This document shows, in pieces, positions 1 to 7,770 of a stretch of DNA of 29,667 nucleotides. The stretch's first letter is position 1, and every line of letters begins with the position of its first letter. Position numbers and translations under genes: made by a program. The DNA lies in the NCBI GenBank assembly GCA_963933115.1, contig CAWVSL010000035.1:1-29667 (forward strand). The letters are read 5' to 3'. The stretch is from JALJPB01 sp963933115. GTDB lineage: Bacteria > Pseudomonadota > Gammaproteobacteria > Enterobacterales > Alteromonadaceae. The notes beneath the pieces were generated by a model. The model saw nothing but the letters and a program-made list of their open reading frames with translations. It was not told the origin of the DNA and did no database searches.

Positions 1-373
1 ATACATACAATATATATACTCAATTAACATATTAACTGTCTGAATATTAGATTAATTTTAATTGATTAGTTATTTGACCGCATTAACATTCCAAAAAAAT
101 CACCTTCATTTATTAAACCAAGGTCCCCAAAAAAACTACCGTTACTTATGATTAACATCTGTTGATTTAATCAAGCCTGTCTCAGGTGTTAATGAACTTT
201 GCAAAAGAGAAATTTGTACATATTTGGTCTTGAAGTGACTGAAAATTATATATATGAGAATCAAGTTTTCGGTACTTACAGGCTCTTAACCAGAAAAGTA
301 TATTGTGATATTTGTCGATATCTATCCTAAAAATATCGACTTTTCTATTGAGATTTCTATAATGTTCACTGCA
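1..373. other. Non-coding stretch at window edge
   Basis: I find no convincing coding region in these AT-rich bases on either strand. The only structured element is the stem-loop at 314-340, listed separately. A weak promoter-like pair (TTGAAG at 230-235, TATGAG at 253-258, 17-bp spacer) lies upstream of that stem-loop on the plus strand, so a short non-coding transcript is possible but unproven. Confidence 0.5.
314..349 (+). terminator. Stem-loop followed by T-rich tract (plus strand)
   Basis: A perfect 8-bp inverted repeat, GTCGATAT (314-321) and ATATCGAC (333-340), with an 11-nt loop is followed by TTTTCTATT on the plus strand. That is the layout of a weak intrinsic terminator. No plus-strand gene lies upstream within the window. 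It sits 34 nt past the stop of rlmB, which is on the minus strand, and in that direction it lacks a U-tract, so it is a poor terminator for rlmB. Confidence 0.35.
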
Positions 374-1129
374 TTAATTTAAACGCTGACGAACCATTTC
401 AAATAAACAAATACCGGTAGCAACTGACACATTTAAACTCGAAACATTACCAGCCATAGGCAGTTTAACTAGCTGATCACAGTTTTCACGAGTTAAACGA
501 CGCATACCTTTTCCTTCCGCCCCCATCACCAATGCCATTGGCCCTGATAGTTTGACGTCATAAAGGCAGGTATCGGTTTCCCCTGCCGTACCAATGATCC
601 AAATACCTTGCTTTTGCAAAGCCTTCATTGTTCGTGACAGGTTAGTCACTTGCACTAAAGGAACATACTCGGCAGCGCCAACCGCTACCTTTCTTACCGT
701 CCCGGTTAATCTGGCGGCATTATCTTTAGGAACGATAATCGCTTGAACACCCGCTGCATCTGCGTTACGTAAGCAAGCGCCCAAATTATGAGGGTCAGTT
801 ACGCCATCAAGAATTAAAAAGAAGGGTTGCTCGCCCTGGGCAGTTGTTTGAGCAATAATATCGTCTAAATCATTTTCATTGAAGGATTTACCTGCTTGAA
901 CTCGAGCAACGACACCTTGATGTTGTTCACCTTCACTCTTTTCATCTAACGCTTTTCGTTGAGCAACCTGCAATGCAATACCGTGCTTTTTTGATAAGTT
1001 TATAATGGGTTGTAAACGATCATCATCGCGACCTTTTAGTAGCCACAACTCGATAAAGCGCTCTGGTGCACTTTGAATTAATGCCGTTACAGCATGAATT
1101 CCAAATACCATTTCATCATTTTTTGCCAT
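374..1129 (-). CDS. rlmB: 23S rRNA (guanosine-2'-O-)-methyltransferase RlmB
   Basis: RlmB methylates the 2'-O of G2251 in the P-loop of 23S rRNA, using S-adenosylmethionine, during large-subunit assembly in the cytoplasm. The 251-residue protein has the N-terminal substrate-binding domain (about 1-75) and a C-terminal SpoU-type knotted methyltransferase domain. The three SpoU motifs are all present: DPHNLGACLRNADAAG (112-127, with Asn115 and Arg121), VMGAEGKGMRR (201-211) and LPMAGNVSSLNVSVATG (223-239). Length matches the E. coli protein (243 residues). It lies 93 bp downstream of rnr on the same strand, the usual rnr-rlmB arrangement, so it is probably co-transcribed with rnr. The start ATG at 1129 is preceded by a purine-rich AGAGAAAA. 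Confidence 0.97.
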   Translation of the reverse strand: MAKNDEMVFGIHAVTALIQSAPERFIELWLLKGRDDDRLQPIINLSKKHGIALQVAQRKALDEKSEGEQHQGVVARVQAGKSFNENDLDDIIAQTTAQGEQPFFLILDGVTDPHNLGACLRNADAAGVQAIIVPKDNAARLTGTVRKVAVGAAEYVPLVQVTNLSRTMKALQKQGIWIIGTAGETDTCLYDVKLSGPMALVMGAEGKGMRRLTRENCDQLVKLPMAGNVSSLNVSVATGICLFEMVRQRLN

Positions 1130-1162
1130 GATTTTCTCTAGTGTTATATTTTTCGTTTATTT

Positions 1163-1185
1163 ATCGCCGATTGTTTATCGGCGAT
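1163..1185 (-). other. Perfect stem-loop between rnr and rlmB
   Basis: ATCGCCGAT (1163-1171) and ATCGGCGAT (1177-1185) form a perfect 9-bp stem with a 5-nt loop. It lies between the stop of rnr and the start of rlmB. Neither strand shows a T-tract after it, so it looks more like an intercistronic RNA processing or stabilising hairpin than a strong terminator. This role is inference. Confidence 0.45.
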
Positions 1186-1222
1186 CAGGTCTAACTCAAT
1201 GGGGTGATGAGCTTAAGGGGTT

Positions 1223-3736
1223 TTATTCATTATCAGTTTTACGGGCATTTTTACCTGGCCGTTTTTTACGGACCTTTTTTTTAACGACTTTAGGCTTTTC
1301 TTCTACTGACTTTTTACTACTGGCTTTAGCGGGTTTTTTCTTCCGACTTGCTGGCGAGTTTTTAGCTGTTAAAGCACCTTTACTTGATGAAGGACTCTTA
1401 TCTCCTGGTTTACCTTTTCTTCGTTTTTTAACTTTTAAAGGGTTACCATCTTGTCGTAATGCTTTTTCACCTGAGAGCGATAAATCTATTTTTTTATCAT
1501 CAAGATTAACCGCGGCAACTTGAACCTCTATAACATCACCAACACGGAATTTCACGCCAGTATTCTCACCAGTTAGACACATACGAACATCATCATAATG
1601 ATAAAAATCTCGACCTAATGAGGTAATATGAACTAAGCCCTCAATATGAAAATTGGCTAAGCGAACAAATAGACCAAAATTGGTTACTGTTGAAATAACC
1701 CCTTTAAAGGTATCGCCTACATGGTCTTGCATAAATTCACATTTAAGCCAATCGGCGACATCGCGAGTTGCTTCATCAGCTCGGCGCTCTGTAAGCGAAC
1801 AATGTTCACCTAATTCAATCACAGCCTCTATTGGATAATCATAATGTCCGGCATTAGCTGTACCTAGTTTTTTAGCTGATGTTTTAAGTTCTTCTTGATA
1901 CAAAATTTCTTTAATTACTCGGTGAACAACCAAATCAGGATAACGACGAATAGGTGAGGTAAAATGAGCATAAGAGTCAAGGGCTAAACCAAAGTGGCCT
2001 AAATTATTACTTTGATAAACCGCTTGTCGCATTGAGCGCAACAACATGGTTTGTATTAACTCCTTGTCAGGGCGTCCGGCAACTGCATCGAGAATATAAC
2101 CGTAATCTGAAGGTTCTGGTTCACTTTGTTCTTTTTTGCCTTTCTTGTGAGTAAAAGGCAAGCTAATGCCTAACTCAGCAAGGTAAGTGATAAAGTTATT
2201 GTATTTATCTTCACTCGGTTTGTCATGAACACGAAATAATCCTGGCTTTTGATGCTTTTCAATAAACTTAGCGGTGGCTACATTGGCTAAAATCATACAC
2301 TCTTCAATAATTTTATGAGCATCATTACGAATCAGTGGTTCAATAGTTTCAATTTTACGGTCTGCATTAAAAATAAAACGCGATTCTTCGGTTTCAAACG
2401 CAATCGCGCCTCGGTTATTGCGAGCAGAAGATAACGCTAAATACATTTGATTAAGGTTATTTAAGTCAGGAACAAGGGATTGATATTGCTGAGATAAGGC
2501 TTCATCACCCGCTAAAATAGCCGCTACTTTTGTATAGGTAAAACGTGCTTGTGAACGCATTGTCGCCGCATAAAATTTTGAACCCGACAATTTACCTGTT
2601 GCACTTACGGTCATTTCACAAACCATACAAAGTCGATCGACATCAGGGTTTAATGAACATAAGCCATTTGATAGCTTTTCCGGCAACATGGGGATCACTT
2701 GGCTAGGAAAATAGACTGAATTTCCTCGAGAGATCGCTTCGTCATCCAGCGCTGTGCCACCTCGAACATAATAACTGACATCAGCAATAGCTACCCATAA
2801 ACGCCAACCTCCACTTTGTTTCGGCTGACAATAGACCGCATCATCAAAGTCTCGGGCATCTTCACCGTCAATGGTTACTAAGGGTAAGTGACGTAAGTCA
2901 ACACGATCTTGCTTAGCACTTTCTTCGACTTCATCAGATAAAGTGGCGACCTCGCTAAGTAATTCGGGGCTAAATTGATGGGGTAAGTCATGCTCTCGTA
3001 GTGCAATATCTATCTCCATGCCGGGTGCCATATGGTCACCCAAAACTTCAATGATTTTTGCCACCGCGTTGGTTCGTTTTGTTGGACGTTTAATGATTTC
3101 AACCACCACCATTTGACCATGACGAGCACCTAATCTTTGTTCAGGGTCAATCAATATCTCTTGCTTAATACGGGCATCATCTGGCATGACCAGAGAAATA
3201 TGATGGTCAACGTAATAGCGACCAACAATACCTGCTTTTCTTGGCTCAACCACCTCCAGAATTTTAATTTCTTTACGACCTTTTCTGTCGGTACGATCAA
3301 CTAGTATCGCTTCAACAGTATCGCCATGAAATACACGCTGCATTTCATGAGAAGAAATATAATAGTCTTTACCTTTTTTAATGGTTGATGCCGGCTCACC
3401 GGTATTTTCAGGTACATCAGGCGCAAAAAAGCCAAAACCATCGCGGTGACCAATCACTTTTCCTGTTAATTTACTGTTCTGAGCTAAAATAGCGTACTGT
3501 TTAAATTTATTAAAAATAATTTGACCACTATTTTCCATGGCGCGCAGACGTCTTTTAACACCAATAAGCTGATATTCTTCACTGTAATCTAATATTTTAC
3601 AGAAAGCATTATAGGTTAAAGGCATGTCAGACTTTTGCAGAATTTCTAACAAGTATTCGCGACTAGCGACAGGTTGTTCGTATTTTTGTGCTTCGCGATT
3701 AGCGTGGGGATCGTTTATGGTCAAAGGTATCTTCAT
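1223..3736 (-). CDS. rnr: Ribonuclease R
   Basis: RNase R is a processive 3'-to-5' exoribonuclease that degrades structured RNA, including rRNA fragments and mRNA. It works on stalled ribosomes with tmRNA and is cold-induced in many gammaproteobacteria. The 837-residue protein shows the full architecture: N-terminal helix-turn-helix (about 20-75), two cold-shock RNA-binding domains (about 80-250), the RNB catalytic domain with DGEDARDFDDA at 290-300 supplying the metal-binding aspartates, an S1 domain (about 650-730) and a Lys/Arg-rich tail from about 745 to the end. The tail is typical of the family and helps unwind RNA. The ATG at 3736 gives an N-terminus colinear with E. coli RNase R. No Shine-Dalgarno is visible before it, and a -10 element lies only 13 nt upstream (see promoter entry). 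Confidence 0.98.
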   Translation of the reverse strand: MKIPLTINDPHANREAQKYEQPVASREYLLEILQKSDMPLTYNAFCKILDYSEEYQLIGVKRRLRAMENSGQIIFNKFKQYAILAQNSKLTGKVIGHRDGFGFFAPDVPENTGEPASTIKKGKDYYISSHEMQRVFHGDTVEAILVDRTDRKGRKEIKILEVVEPRKAGIVGRYYVDHHISLVMPDDARIKQEILIDPEQRLGARHGQMVVVEIIKRPTKRTNAVAKIIEVLGDHMAPGMEIDIALREHDLPHQFSPELLSEVATLSDEVEESAKQDRVDLRHLPLVTIDGEDARDFDDAVYCQPKQSGGWRLWVAIADVSYYVRGGTALDDEAISRGNSVYFPSQVIPMLPEKLSNGLCSLNPDVDRLCMVCEMTVSATGKLSGSKFYAATMRSQARFTYTKVAAILAGDEALSQQYQSLVPDLNNLNQMYLALSSARNNRGAIAFETEESRFIFNADRKIETIEPLIRNDAHKIIEECMILANVATAKFIEKHQKPGLFRVHDKPSEDKYNNFITYLAELGISLPFTHKKGKKEQSEPEPSDYGYILDAVAGRPDKELIQTMLLRSMRQAVYQSNNLGHFGLALDSYAHFTSPIRRYPDLVVHRVIKEILYQEELKTSAKKLGTANAGHYDYPIEAVIELGEHCSLTERRADEATRDVADWLKCEFMQDHVGDTFKGVISTVTNFGLFVRLANFHIEGLVHITSLGRDFYHYDDVRMCLTGENTGVKFRVGDVIEVQVAAVNLDDKKIDLSLSGEKALRQDGNPLKVKKRRKGKPGDKSPSSSKGALTAKNSPASRKKKPAKASSKKSVEEKPKVVKKKVRKKRPGKNARKTDNE

Positions 3737-3749
3737 TAAATTTTTTTAT

Positions 3750-3779
3750 AGTATATCACTTGTTGGTTTATTCACCCAA
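3750..3779 (-). promoter_or_regulatory. Candidate rnr promoter, nearly leaderless
   Basis: On the minus strand TTGGGT (-35, 3779-3774) and TATACT (-10, 3755-3750) are 18 bp apart. Transcription would start near 3743, only about 7 nt before the rnr ATG. The short distance and the absent Shine-Dalgarno fit a leaderless or near-leaderless mRNA. The -35 box is weak, so another promoter further upstream is possible. Confidence 0.35.
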
Positions 3780-3858
3780 TGCAAGTAATAAAAAATGTAG
3801 TCACGTGAGGAAAGGTGTATTATTGACAGACGTAATTTATCTATTAAAGGATTAACTG

Positions 3859-4261
3859 ATGAAAAAAAACTACCGACATTACTGGCACTTTCCGCATTAT
3901 TTTTAACAGATGCCAATGCAATGGTAAAGCTAGGTTTTGGTTTTGATCAAGGCCTGGGCTTGGCTGTACAATACGAAAATATTAATACCTTCTTAGGGAA
4001 CGATGGCATGGCAGCCGATTATATTTTAAGAGAGAATGCTGTTGATGAAGGAATACCGTTTAACTGGACTATTGCTGGCGGTATATTTGTTGGTTGGCAT
4101 AATGGTACAGGTCTTCGTTTACCGCTAGGACTAAACATGGCATTTAATGCGAAATGGGATGCTTACCTTCAACTTAACCCCGCCTTAGACTTTGATTATG
4201 GTAAAAAAGTAATACGCACTTTATTATTGATACGGCTATTGGTGTTCGTTACCGTTTTTAA
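3859..4261 (+). pseudogene. Small outer-membrane beta-barrel protein, two frameshifts
   Basis: The reading frame is broken twice. From ATG 3859 (Shine-Dalgarno AAAGG at 3846-3850) the frame meets a stop at 3904. One extra A in the A8 run at 3862-3869 restores a typical signal peptide: MKKK, then the hydrophobic LPTLLALSALFL, then TDANA. The main body (about 3921-4200) is glycine- and aromatic-rich, as expected for alternating beta strands. A second slip lies in the A6 run at 4203-4208: one more A there changes a nonsense tail into one ending IDTAIGVRYRF, followed by TAA at 4259-4261. A terminal Phe in a GVRYRF context is the classic beta-barrel outer-membrane sorting signal. The repaired protein would be 134 residues. 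It resembles short porin-like proteins of gammaproteobacteria with no assigned role. Both lesions are single-A losses in homopolymers, so sequencing error, true decay and slippage-based switching are all possible. Confidence 0.75.
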
Positions 4262-4342
4262 TCATCATTCCTGCACTAGAAACTCGTAGCCTTCTCGCCA
4301 TTAAACCAGCCTCTTTATATTAATAAATAGGAGTATAGTTTA

Positions 4343-4369
4343 TTTAAAATAACTCTGACACCTTTTATT
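4343..4369. repeat. Fragment shared with 7096-7122
   Basis: These 27 bases match 7096-7122 at 23 of 27 positions without gaps; the shared core is ACTCTGAC followed by TTTTATT. The second copy adjoins a REP-like palindrome. I recall a GTCAGAGT-type motif near REP-associated or IS200-like transposases in marine gammaproteobacteria, so this may be a transposon scar, but no transposase is present. The rest of 4262-4526 shows nothing else I can name. Confidence 0.4.
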
Positions 4370-4526
4370 CTATAAAATATAGCATTCGAAATAAGCACTG
4401 TTGGATAGAACTGATCGCGGTAAGGTCAATATCGTATATGACTGTTAAACGGTTTACCGTCGTTGTTTTTCTAGTGATGCCGATATGTCAAAGTACTTAT
4501 CTTTTTGAACGATTAAAGGAATCAAT

Positions 4527-5369
4527 ATGCCAGAAGGTCCTGAAATACGCATTGCCGCTGATAAAATAGCAAAGATCATTGAAGGCAAAGTAATCGAAGA
4601 TATTGAAGTAGGTTTGCCTCGCCTTCTTGAACCTTCACAAAAACTTAAAGGAATTAAAGTTGAAAAGGTTGAAACCCGTGGCAAAGCCATGTTGATACAT
4701 TTTGCTAATGGGTTCACAATTTACTCCCACAATCAGCTTTACGGTGTTTGGAAAACAGATAAGCGTGGTCATTTTCCCAAAACTAATCGCTCCCTGCGTT
4801 TGGCTTTACATACAAAACAAAAAAGTGCCTTGCTATACAGCGCATCCGATATCGCAGTATATGATCAAAGTGAACTGGTGCAACATCCATTTTTGAGCAA
4901 AATTGGGCCTGATATTTTGAACAGTGAACTACGCTGGGAAGTCCTTGCCGAGCGCTTGCAGCATAGCCGTTTCTGCAATAGAGGTTTAAGTGCACTGTAT
5001 TTAGATCAGCACTTTATCGCCGGAATTGGCAATTACTTGCGTACTGAAATTTTATTTGCTGCTGGCGTCCATCCTGACTTTAAACCCAAACAACTTGACT
5101 CAAAAAAAATTGAGAGCCTTGCTAGGCAAACCTTAATTATTGGTAAGCGTGCCTACGATACAAAAGGGCACACCTTACTACCAACTTTGAGCGACAAACT
5201 GGCTAAAACAAAAGGCAGCTATGAAAGCGTCCGTTTTATGGCTTTTAACCGCGAAGGTTTGCCCTGTCGTCATTGCGTGCAGCCTATTGTAAAAGCGAAG
5301 CGCAATGGTAGACGAATATATTGGTGTGAAAGTTGTCAGCCCACGGTGTCACTTGGTATTAAAGTTTGA
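4527..5369 (+). CDS. nei: Endonuclease VIII (Nei), DNA glycosylase/AP lyase
   Basis: Nei removes oxidised pyrimidines (thymine glycol, 5-hydroxycytosine) and cuts the abasic site by beta/delta-elimination in base-excision repair. The 280-residue protein begins MPEGPEI, where Pro2 (the nucleophile after Met removal) and Glu3 are the catalytic pair of the Fpg/Nei family. The SHNQLYGVW stretch (about 67-75) and LYSASDI are Nei-type rather than MutM-type. A helix-two-turn-helix follows (about 150-210), then a zinc finger with Cys247, Cys250, Cys267 and Cys270. Length is slightly over E. coli Nei (263). The start is supported by AAAGGA at 4514-4519, 7 nt upstream. It appears monocistronic; the REP-like element at 5398 follows its stop by 28 bp. 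Confidence 0.95.
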   Translation: MPEGPEIRIAADKIAKIIEGKVIEDIEVGLPRLLEPSQKLKGIKVEKVETRGKAMLIHFANGFTIYSHNQLYGVWKTDKRGHFPKTNRSLRLALHTKQKSALLYSASDIAVYDQSELVQHPFLSKIGPDILNSELRWEVLAERLQHSRFCNRGLSALYLDQHFIAGIGNYLRTEILFAAGVHPDFKPKQLDSKKIESLARQTLIIGKRAYDTKGHTLLPTLSDKLAKTKGSYESVRFMAFNREGLPCRHCVQPIVKAKRNGRRIYWCESCQPTVSLGIKV

Positions 5370-5397
5370 ACCTGTATTCCACCCCAAGAGCGTTGAT

Positions 5398-5472
5398 AAT
5401 TAACTAGATACCCATCGTAATAAATCGCAAACTATTTTTTGACTGCTCGTTATCATGGGTGTCTTGTTAATT
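5398..5472 (+). repeat. REP-like palindromic element, copy A
   Basis: The left arm AATTAACTAGATACCCAT (5398-5415) pairs with the right arm ATGGGTGTCTTGTTAATT (5455-5472) with two mismatches, giving an 18-bp stem. The centre (CGTAATAAA, then CTATTTTTTG, then TATC) matches copy B at 7016-7093 in the same orientation. Right after the arm the 8-mer TTAATTTC is repeated three times (5467-5490). This looks like a non-autonomous palindromic mobile repeat (REP or small MITE). Confidence 0.75.
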
Positions 5473-5581
5473 TCTTAATTTCTTAATTTCTTGGATAAAT
5501 AGTTGTTTTTATGTGTAGTAATTTAAAGAATTAGCTAAAAATTCTAAGCGTTATTAAACAGCAGTGTTAGACTGTGTATCA

Positions 5582-6835
5582 ATGAAATCTGCCGGTCCTA
5601 GCATGTCATCCAATCGTCACTCCGCTCCCAGCGAGACAAATAGCAAAAAAAAGGTCGATATTAGTTTATTCGAGTTTGTGGCACTTATGGCAACAATGAC
5701 GTCGTTGGTCGCTTTAAGTATAGATTCAGTTTTACCTGCACTATCTCAAATTGGTGCTTACCTAAAAGTGACAGACCCTAGTCAAACCCATCTAATTGTC
5801 TCATTATTCTTTGTTGGCATGGCTTTTGGTCAACTTTATTATGGGCCTTTATCTGACGACAGAGGCAGGCGTTATGTGATCATTTCTGGTTTGATCGTAT
5901 TTGCTATCGGGTCACTAATTTGCATCAATGCTGAGTCGTTAGAAGTGATGCTAATTGGTCGCGTTATTCAAGCCTTCGGTGTCTCAGGGCCCAGGATTGC
6001 AACACTGGCAGTGATCCGTGATAAGTACGAAGGTGAAGCTATGGCCAGAGTCATGTCTTTCATTATGATGGTGTTCATATTAGTGCCGATGCTGGCACCT
6101 ATTCTTGGGCAAACTATTTTATTTTGGTTTTCATGGCAGCATATTTTTTCATCATTTTTGGTTTATGGGACATTGATTGGCTTATGGTTTTTTGCTCGTC
6201 AACCAGAAACTCTAGCCAAAGAGAAGCGCTTACCTTTTAGTTGGTCGCAATTGTGGATTTCAAGTAAGTTCATTCTTTCCCATAAGCTCGTAATGTTTTA
6301 TACCCTTTCTTCTGGCACCATTTTTGGTGCATTTCTGGCTTATATCAGTTCTTCTCAAACCCTGTTTCAGGATATCTATAATACGGGTGAGCTGTTTCCT
6401 ATGTACTTTGCTATGTTGGCATTATCTATCGGCCTAGCATCTTTTATTAATGGCAACTTAGTCATGCGTTTGGGTATGCGCAAGTTATGCAATTGGGCGA
6501 TGCTGGGGTGGCTGATATTTTCTAGCGTACTAACGGCCTTATGTTTTGCTTATGATGGGGTTCCGCTTTTGTGGCAATTTGTTTCTGTATTATTTTGTGC
6601 GTTCTTTTGTATCGGTATTTTGTTTGGCAATGTAAAGGCTATGGCTATGCAGCCTTTAGGTGATATGGCAGGTCTAGGAGCCGCTATTATTGGGTCTTTG
6701 AGTAGTATCATTTCCGTACCTGCAGCTATTTTTGTAAGTAGTTTTATTGACGCTTCTATCACACCCGTGGCGCTAGGATTTTTGGGATTTGGTAGCGTGT
6801 CGTTTGTGTTCTATTGGAACGCGAATAAGCCTTAG
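5582..6835 (+). CDS. Bcr/CflA-family multidrug efflux transporter (MFS)
   Basis: This is an inner-membrane proton-driven exporter of the major facilitator superfamily, DHA1 group, related to Bcr (bicyclomycin/sulfonamide resistance) and CflA. From ATG 5582 it is 417 residues with about 12 hydrophobic segments. The loop after the second segment carries motif A, GPLSDDRGRR, preceded by SLFFVGMAFGQLYYG, which is typical of Bcr/CflA. No ribosome-binding site settles the start: GTG 5564, ATG 5582 and ATG 5603 are all in frame before the first membrane helix (about residue 35). Substrate cannot be read from sequence. It stands alone, with REP-like palindromes on both sides (5398-5472, 7016-7093) and a half copy just after its stop. 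Its codons look a little richer in G and C than its neighbours. The flanks and composition suggest it was gained or moved, but this is not proven. Confidence 0.9.
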   Translation: MKSAGPSMSSNRHSAPSETNSKKKVDISLFEFVALMATMTSLVALSIDSVLPALSQIGAYLKVTDPSQTHLIVSLFFVGMAFGQLYYGPLSDDRGRRYVIISGLIVFAIGSLICINAESLEVMLIGRVIQAFGVSGPRIATLAVIRDKYEGEAMARVMSFIMMVFILVPMLAPILGQTILFWFSWQHIFSSFLVYGTLIGLWFFARQPETLAKEKRLPFSWSQLWISSKFILSHKLVMFYTLSSGTIFGAFLAYISSSQTLFQDIYNTGELFPMYFAMLALSIGLASFINGNLVMRLGMRKLCNWAMLGWLIFSSVLTALCFAYDGVPLLWQFVSVLFCAFFCIGILFGNVKAMAMQPLGDMAGLGAAIIGSLSSIISVPAAIFVSSFIDASITPVALGFLGFGSVSFVFYWNANKP

Positions 6836-6871
6836 TGTTACTTGTGCGTGTCTAAATTTATAATCTAATAC

Positions 6872-6897
6872 TTTAACTAGACACCCATAGCAATAAA
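6872..6897 (+). repeat. REP-like element, half copy C
   Basis: TTTAACTAGACACCCAT followed by AGCAATAAA matches the left arm and the first inner bases of copies A and B in the same orientation. No matching right arm follows before copy B begins, so it is a truncated copy. It starts 37 bp after the stop of the drug exporter. Confidence 0.55.
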
Positions 6898-7015
6898 GTA
6901 CCCAATCGAAGCCTAATCAACACGCATAAAGTGATGGGGCGGTTCTGATCCCTTGGTTTAAAATTTCGAAATCTGAGCTTTTCGGGGGATGTGACTTGTG
7001 AAAGCAGCTAAGTGC

Positions 7016-7093
7016 AATTAACAAGACACCCATCGTAATAAACCCGAAAGCTATTTTTTGGGGGTGATCGCTATCATGGGTGTCTTGTTAATT
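7016..7093 (+). repeat. REP-like palindromic element, copy B
   Basis: AATTAACAAGACACCCAT (7016-7033) and ATGGGTGTCTTGTTAATT (7076-7093) are perfect 18-bp inverted repeats around a 42-nt centre. The centre shares CGTAATAAA, CTATTTTTTG and a TATC end with copy A. Copies A and B are direct repeats of each other and bracket the MFS exporter. The ACTCTGAC fragment starts 3 bp after this copy. Confidence 0.8.
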
Positions 7094-7264
7094 TGTTTAA
7101 ATTGACTCTGACCCATTTTATTTGGATTATTTATCGCTGCATTGCCTCATACCAGGTTAGAAAAGGAGGCTTTAATACTCAGCAATAATTTTTATTCACT
7201 TCTCTATTGTATTAAGCATTCAAAAGCATAATATACGATATCAAGCCAACACTACTGAGATATT

Positions 7265-7720
7265 ATGCTTTCTAGATTGTCCCTATTTTTTAAATCACTC
7301 ACCGTTGATAGTCAGCTACAAGAAAATGATCCGCTTTCTCTAGAGTTGGCATGTGCTGTTTTATTATCTGAAGTAATGCGGGCTGATGGAGAGTTGTCTG
7401 ATGAAGAACAAAGTAAATTAACTAAAGTAATGAAAGACACCTTTTGTTTATCAAACGATGAAGTCTCGGAGATATTAGCCTCTGCTCTTGAACTTAGTAA
7501 CAATGCGACTGATTTTTACCAATTCACCAGTAAAGTCAATCAACATTATAACCTAGATCAGCGGATGAAAATTGTCGCTTTGTTATGGAAAATTGCTTAT
7601 GCCGATGGCGAACTCGCCAGTATAGAAGAACATATTATTCGTAAAATTGCCGACTTACTTCACTTGAATCATAGCGAGTATATTCGAGTTAAAATAGGCT
7701 CTACTCCCAGTTGGAGTTAG
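7265..7720 (+). CDS. TerB-like (TerB/DjlA N-terminal domain) protein
   Basis: The 151-residue, mostly helical cytoplasmic protein matches the TerB fold. It carries the paired acidic motifs RADGELSDEE (39-48) and YADGELASIEE (112-122), each at the start of a helix, which is the hallmark of the TerB/TerB-like repeat and a likely metal-binding site. In tellurite-resistance operons TerB partners with TerC at the membrane. Here there is no other ter gene, so it is a stand-alone housekeeping version, common in marine gammaproteobacteria, of unknown role. ATG 7265 follows CTGAGATATT, a modest ribosome-binding site. The next gene starts 50 bp later on the same strand, and a TATAAT at 7723-7728 in the gap could give that gene its own promoter. 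Confidence 0.85.
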   Translation: MLSRLSLFFKSLTVDSQLQENDPLSLELACAVLLSEVMRADGELSDEEQSKLTKVMKDTFCLSNDEVSEILASALELSNNATDFYQFTSKVNQHYNLDQRMKIVALLWKIAYADGELASIEEHIIRKIADLLHLNHSEYIRVKIGSTPSWS

Positions 7721-7770
7721 GTTATAATAGCTGACATACCCCTCTTTTTATTTTTACGGCAACGATTATT

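Larger units (their letters stand above)
6836..7264. other. Gene-free stretch with repeat debris
   Basis: No reading frame here is convincing. It contains a half REP-like element (6872-6897), a full one (7016-7093) and the ACTCTGAC fragment (7096-7122). A strong Shine-Dalgarno-like AAAGGAGG near 7164 is followed by no usable start codon. The pattern reads as the residue of a transposable element rather than as a regulatory region, except for the last ~80 bases, which should hold the promoter of the TerB-like gene. Confidence 0.5.

Noticed and set aside
1128..1523. Plus-strand open frame of about 130 codons across the rlmB-rnr junction
   Set aside because: It is antisense to the lysine-rich rnr tail, has a low-complexity Leu/Phe composition explained by that overlap, and resembles no family.
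5467..5490. Three tandem TTAATTTC units
   Set aside because: Considered as the start of a repeat array or CRISPR-like structure; three contiguous 8-mers without spacers are simple slippage next to the REP-like element.
7155..7205. Strong Shine-Dalgarno-like AAAGGAGG without a gene
   Set aside because: No ATG, GTG or TTG follows at a usable distance, and the frame closes quickly.
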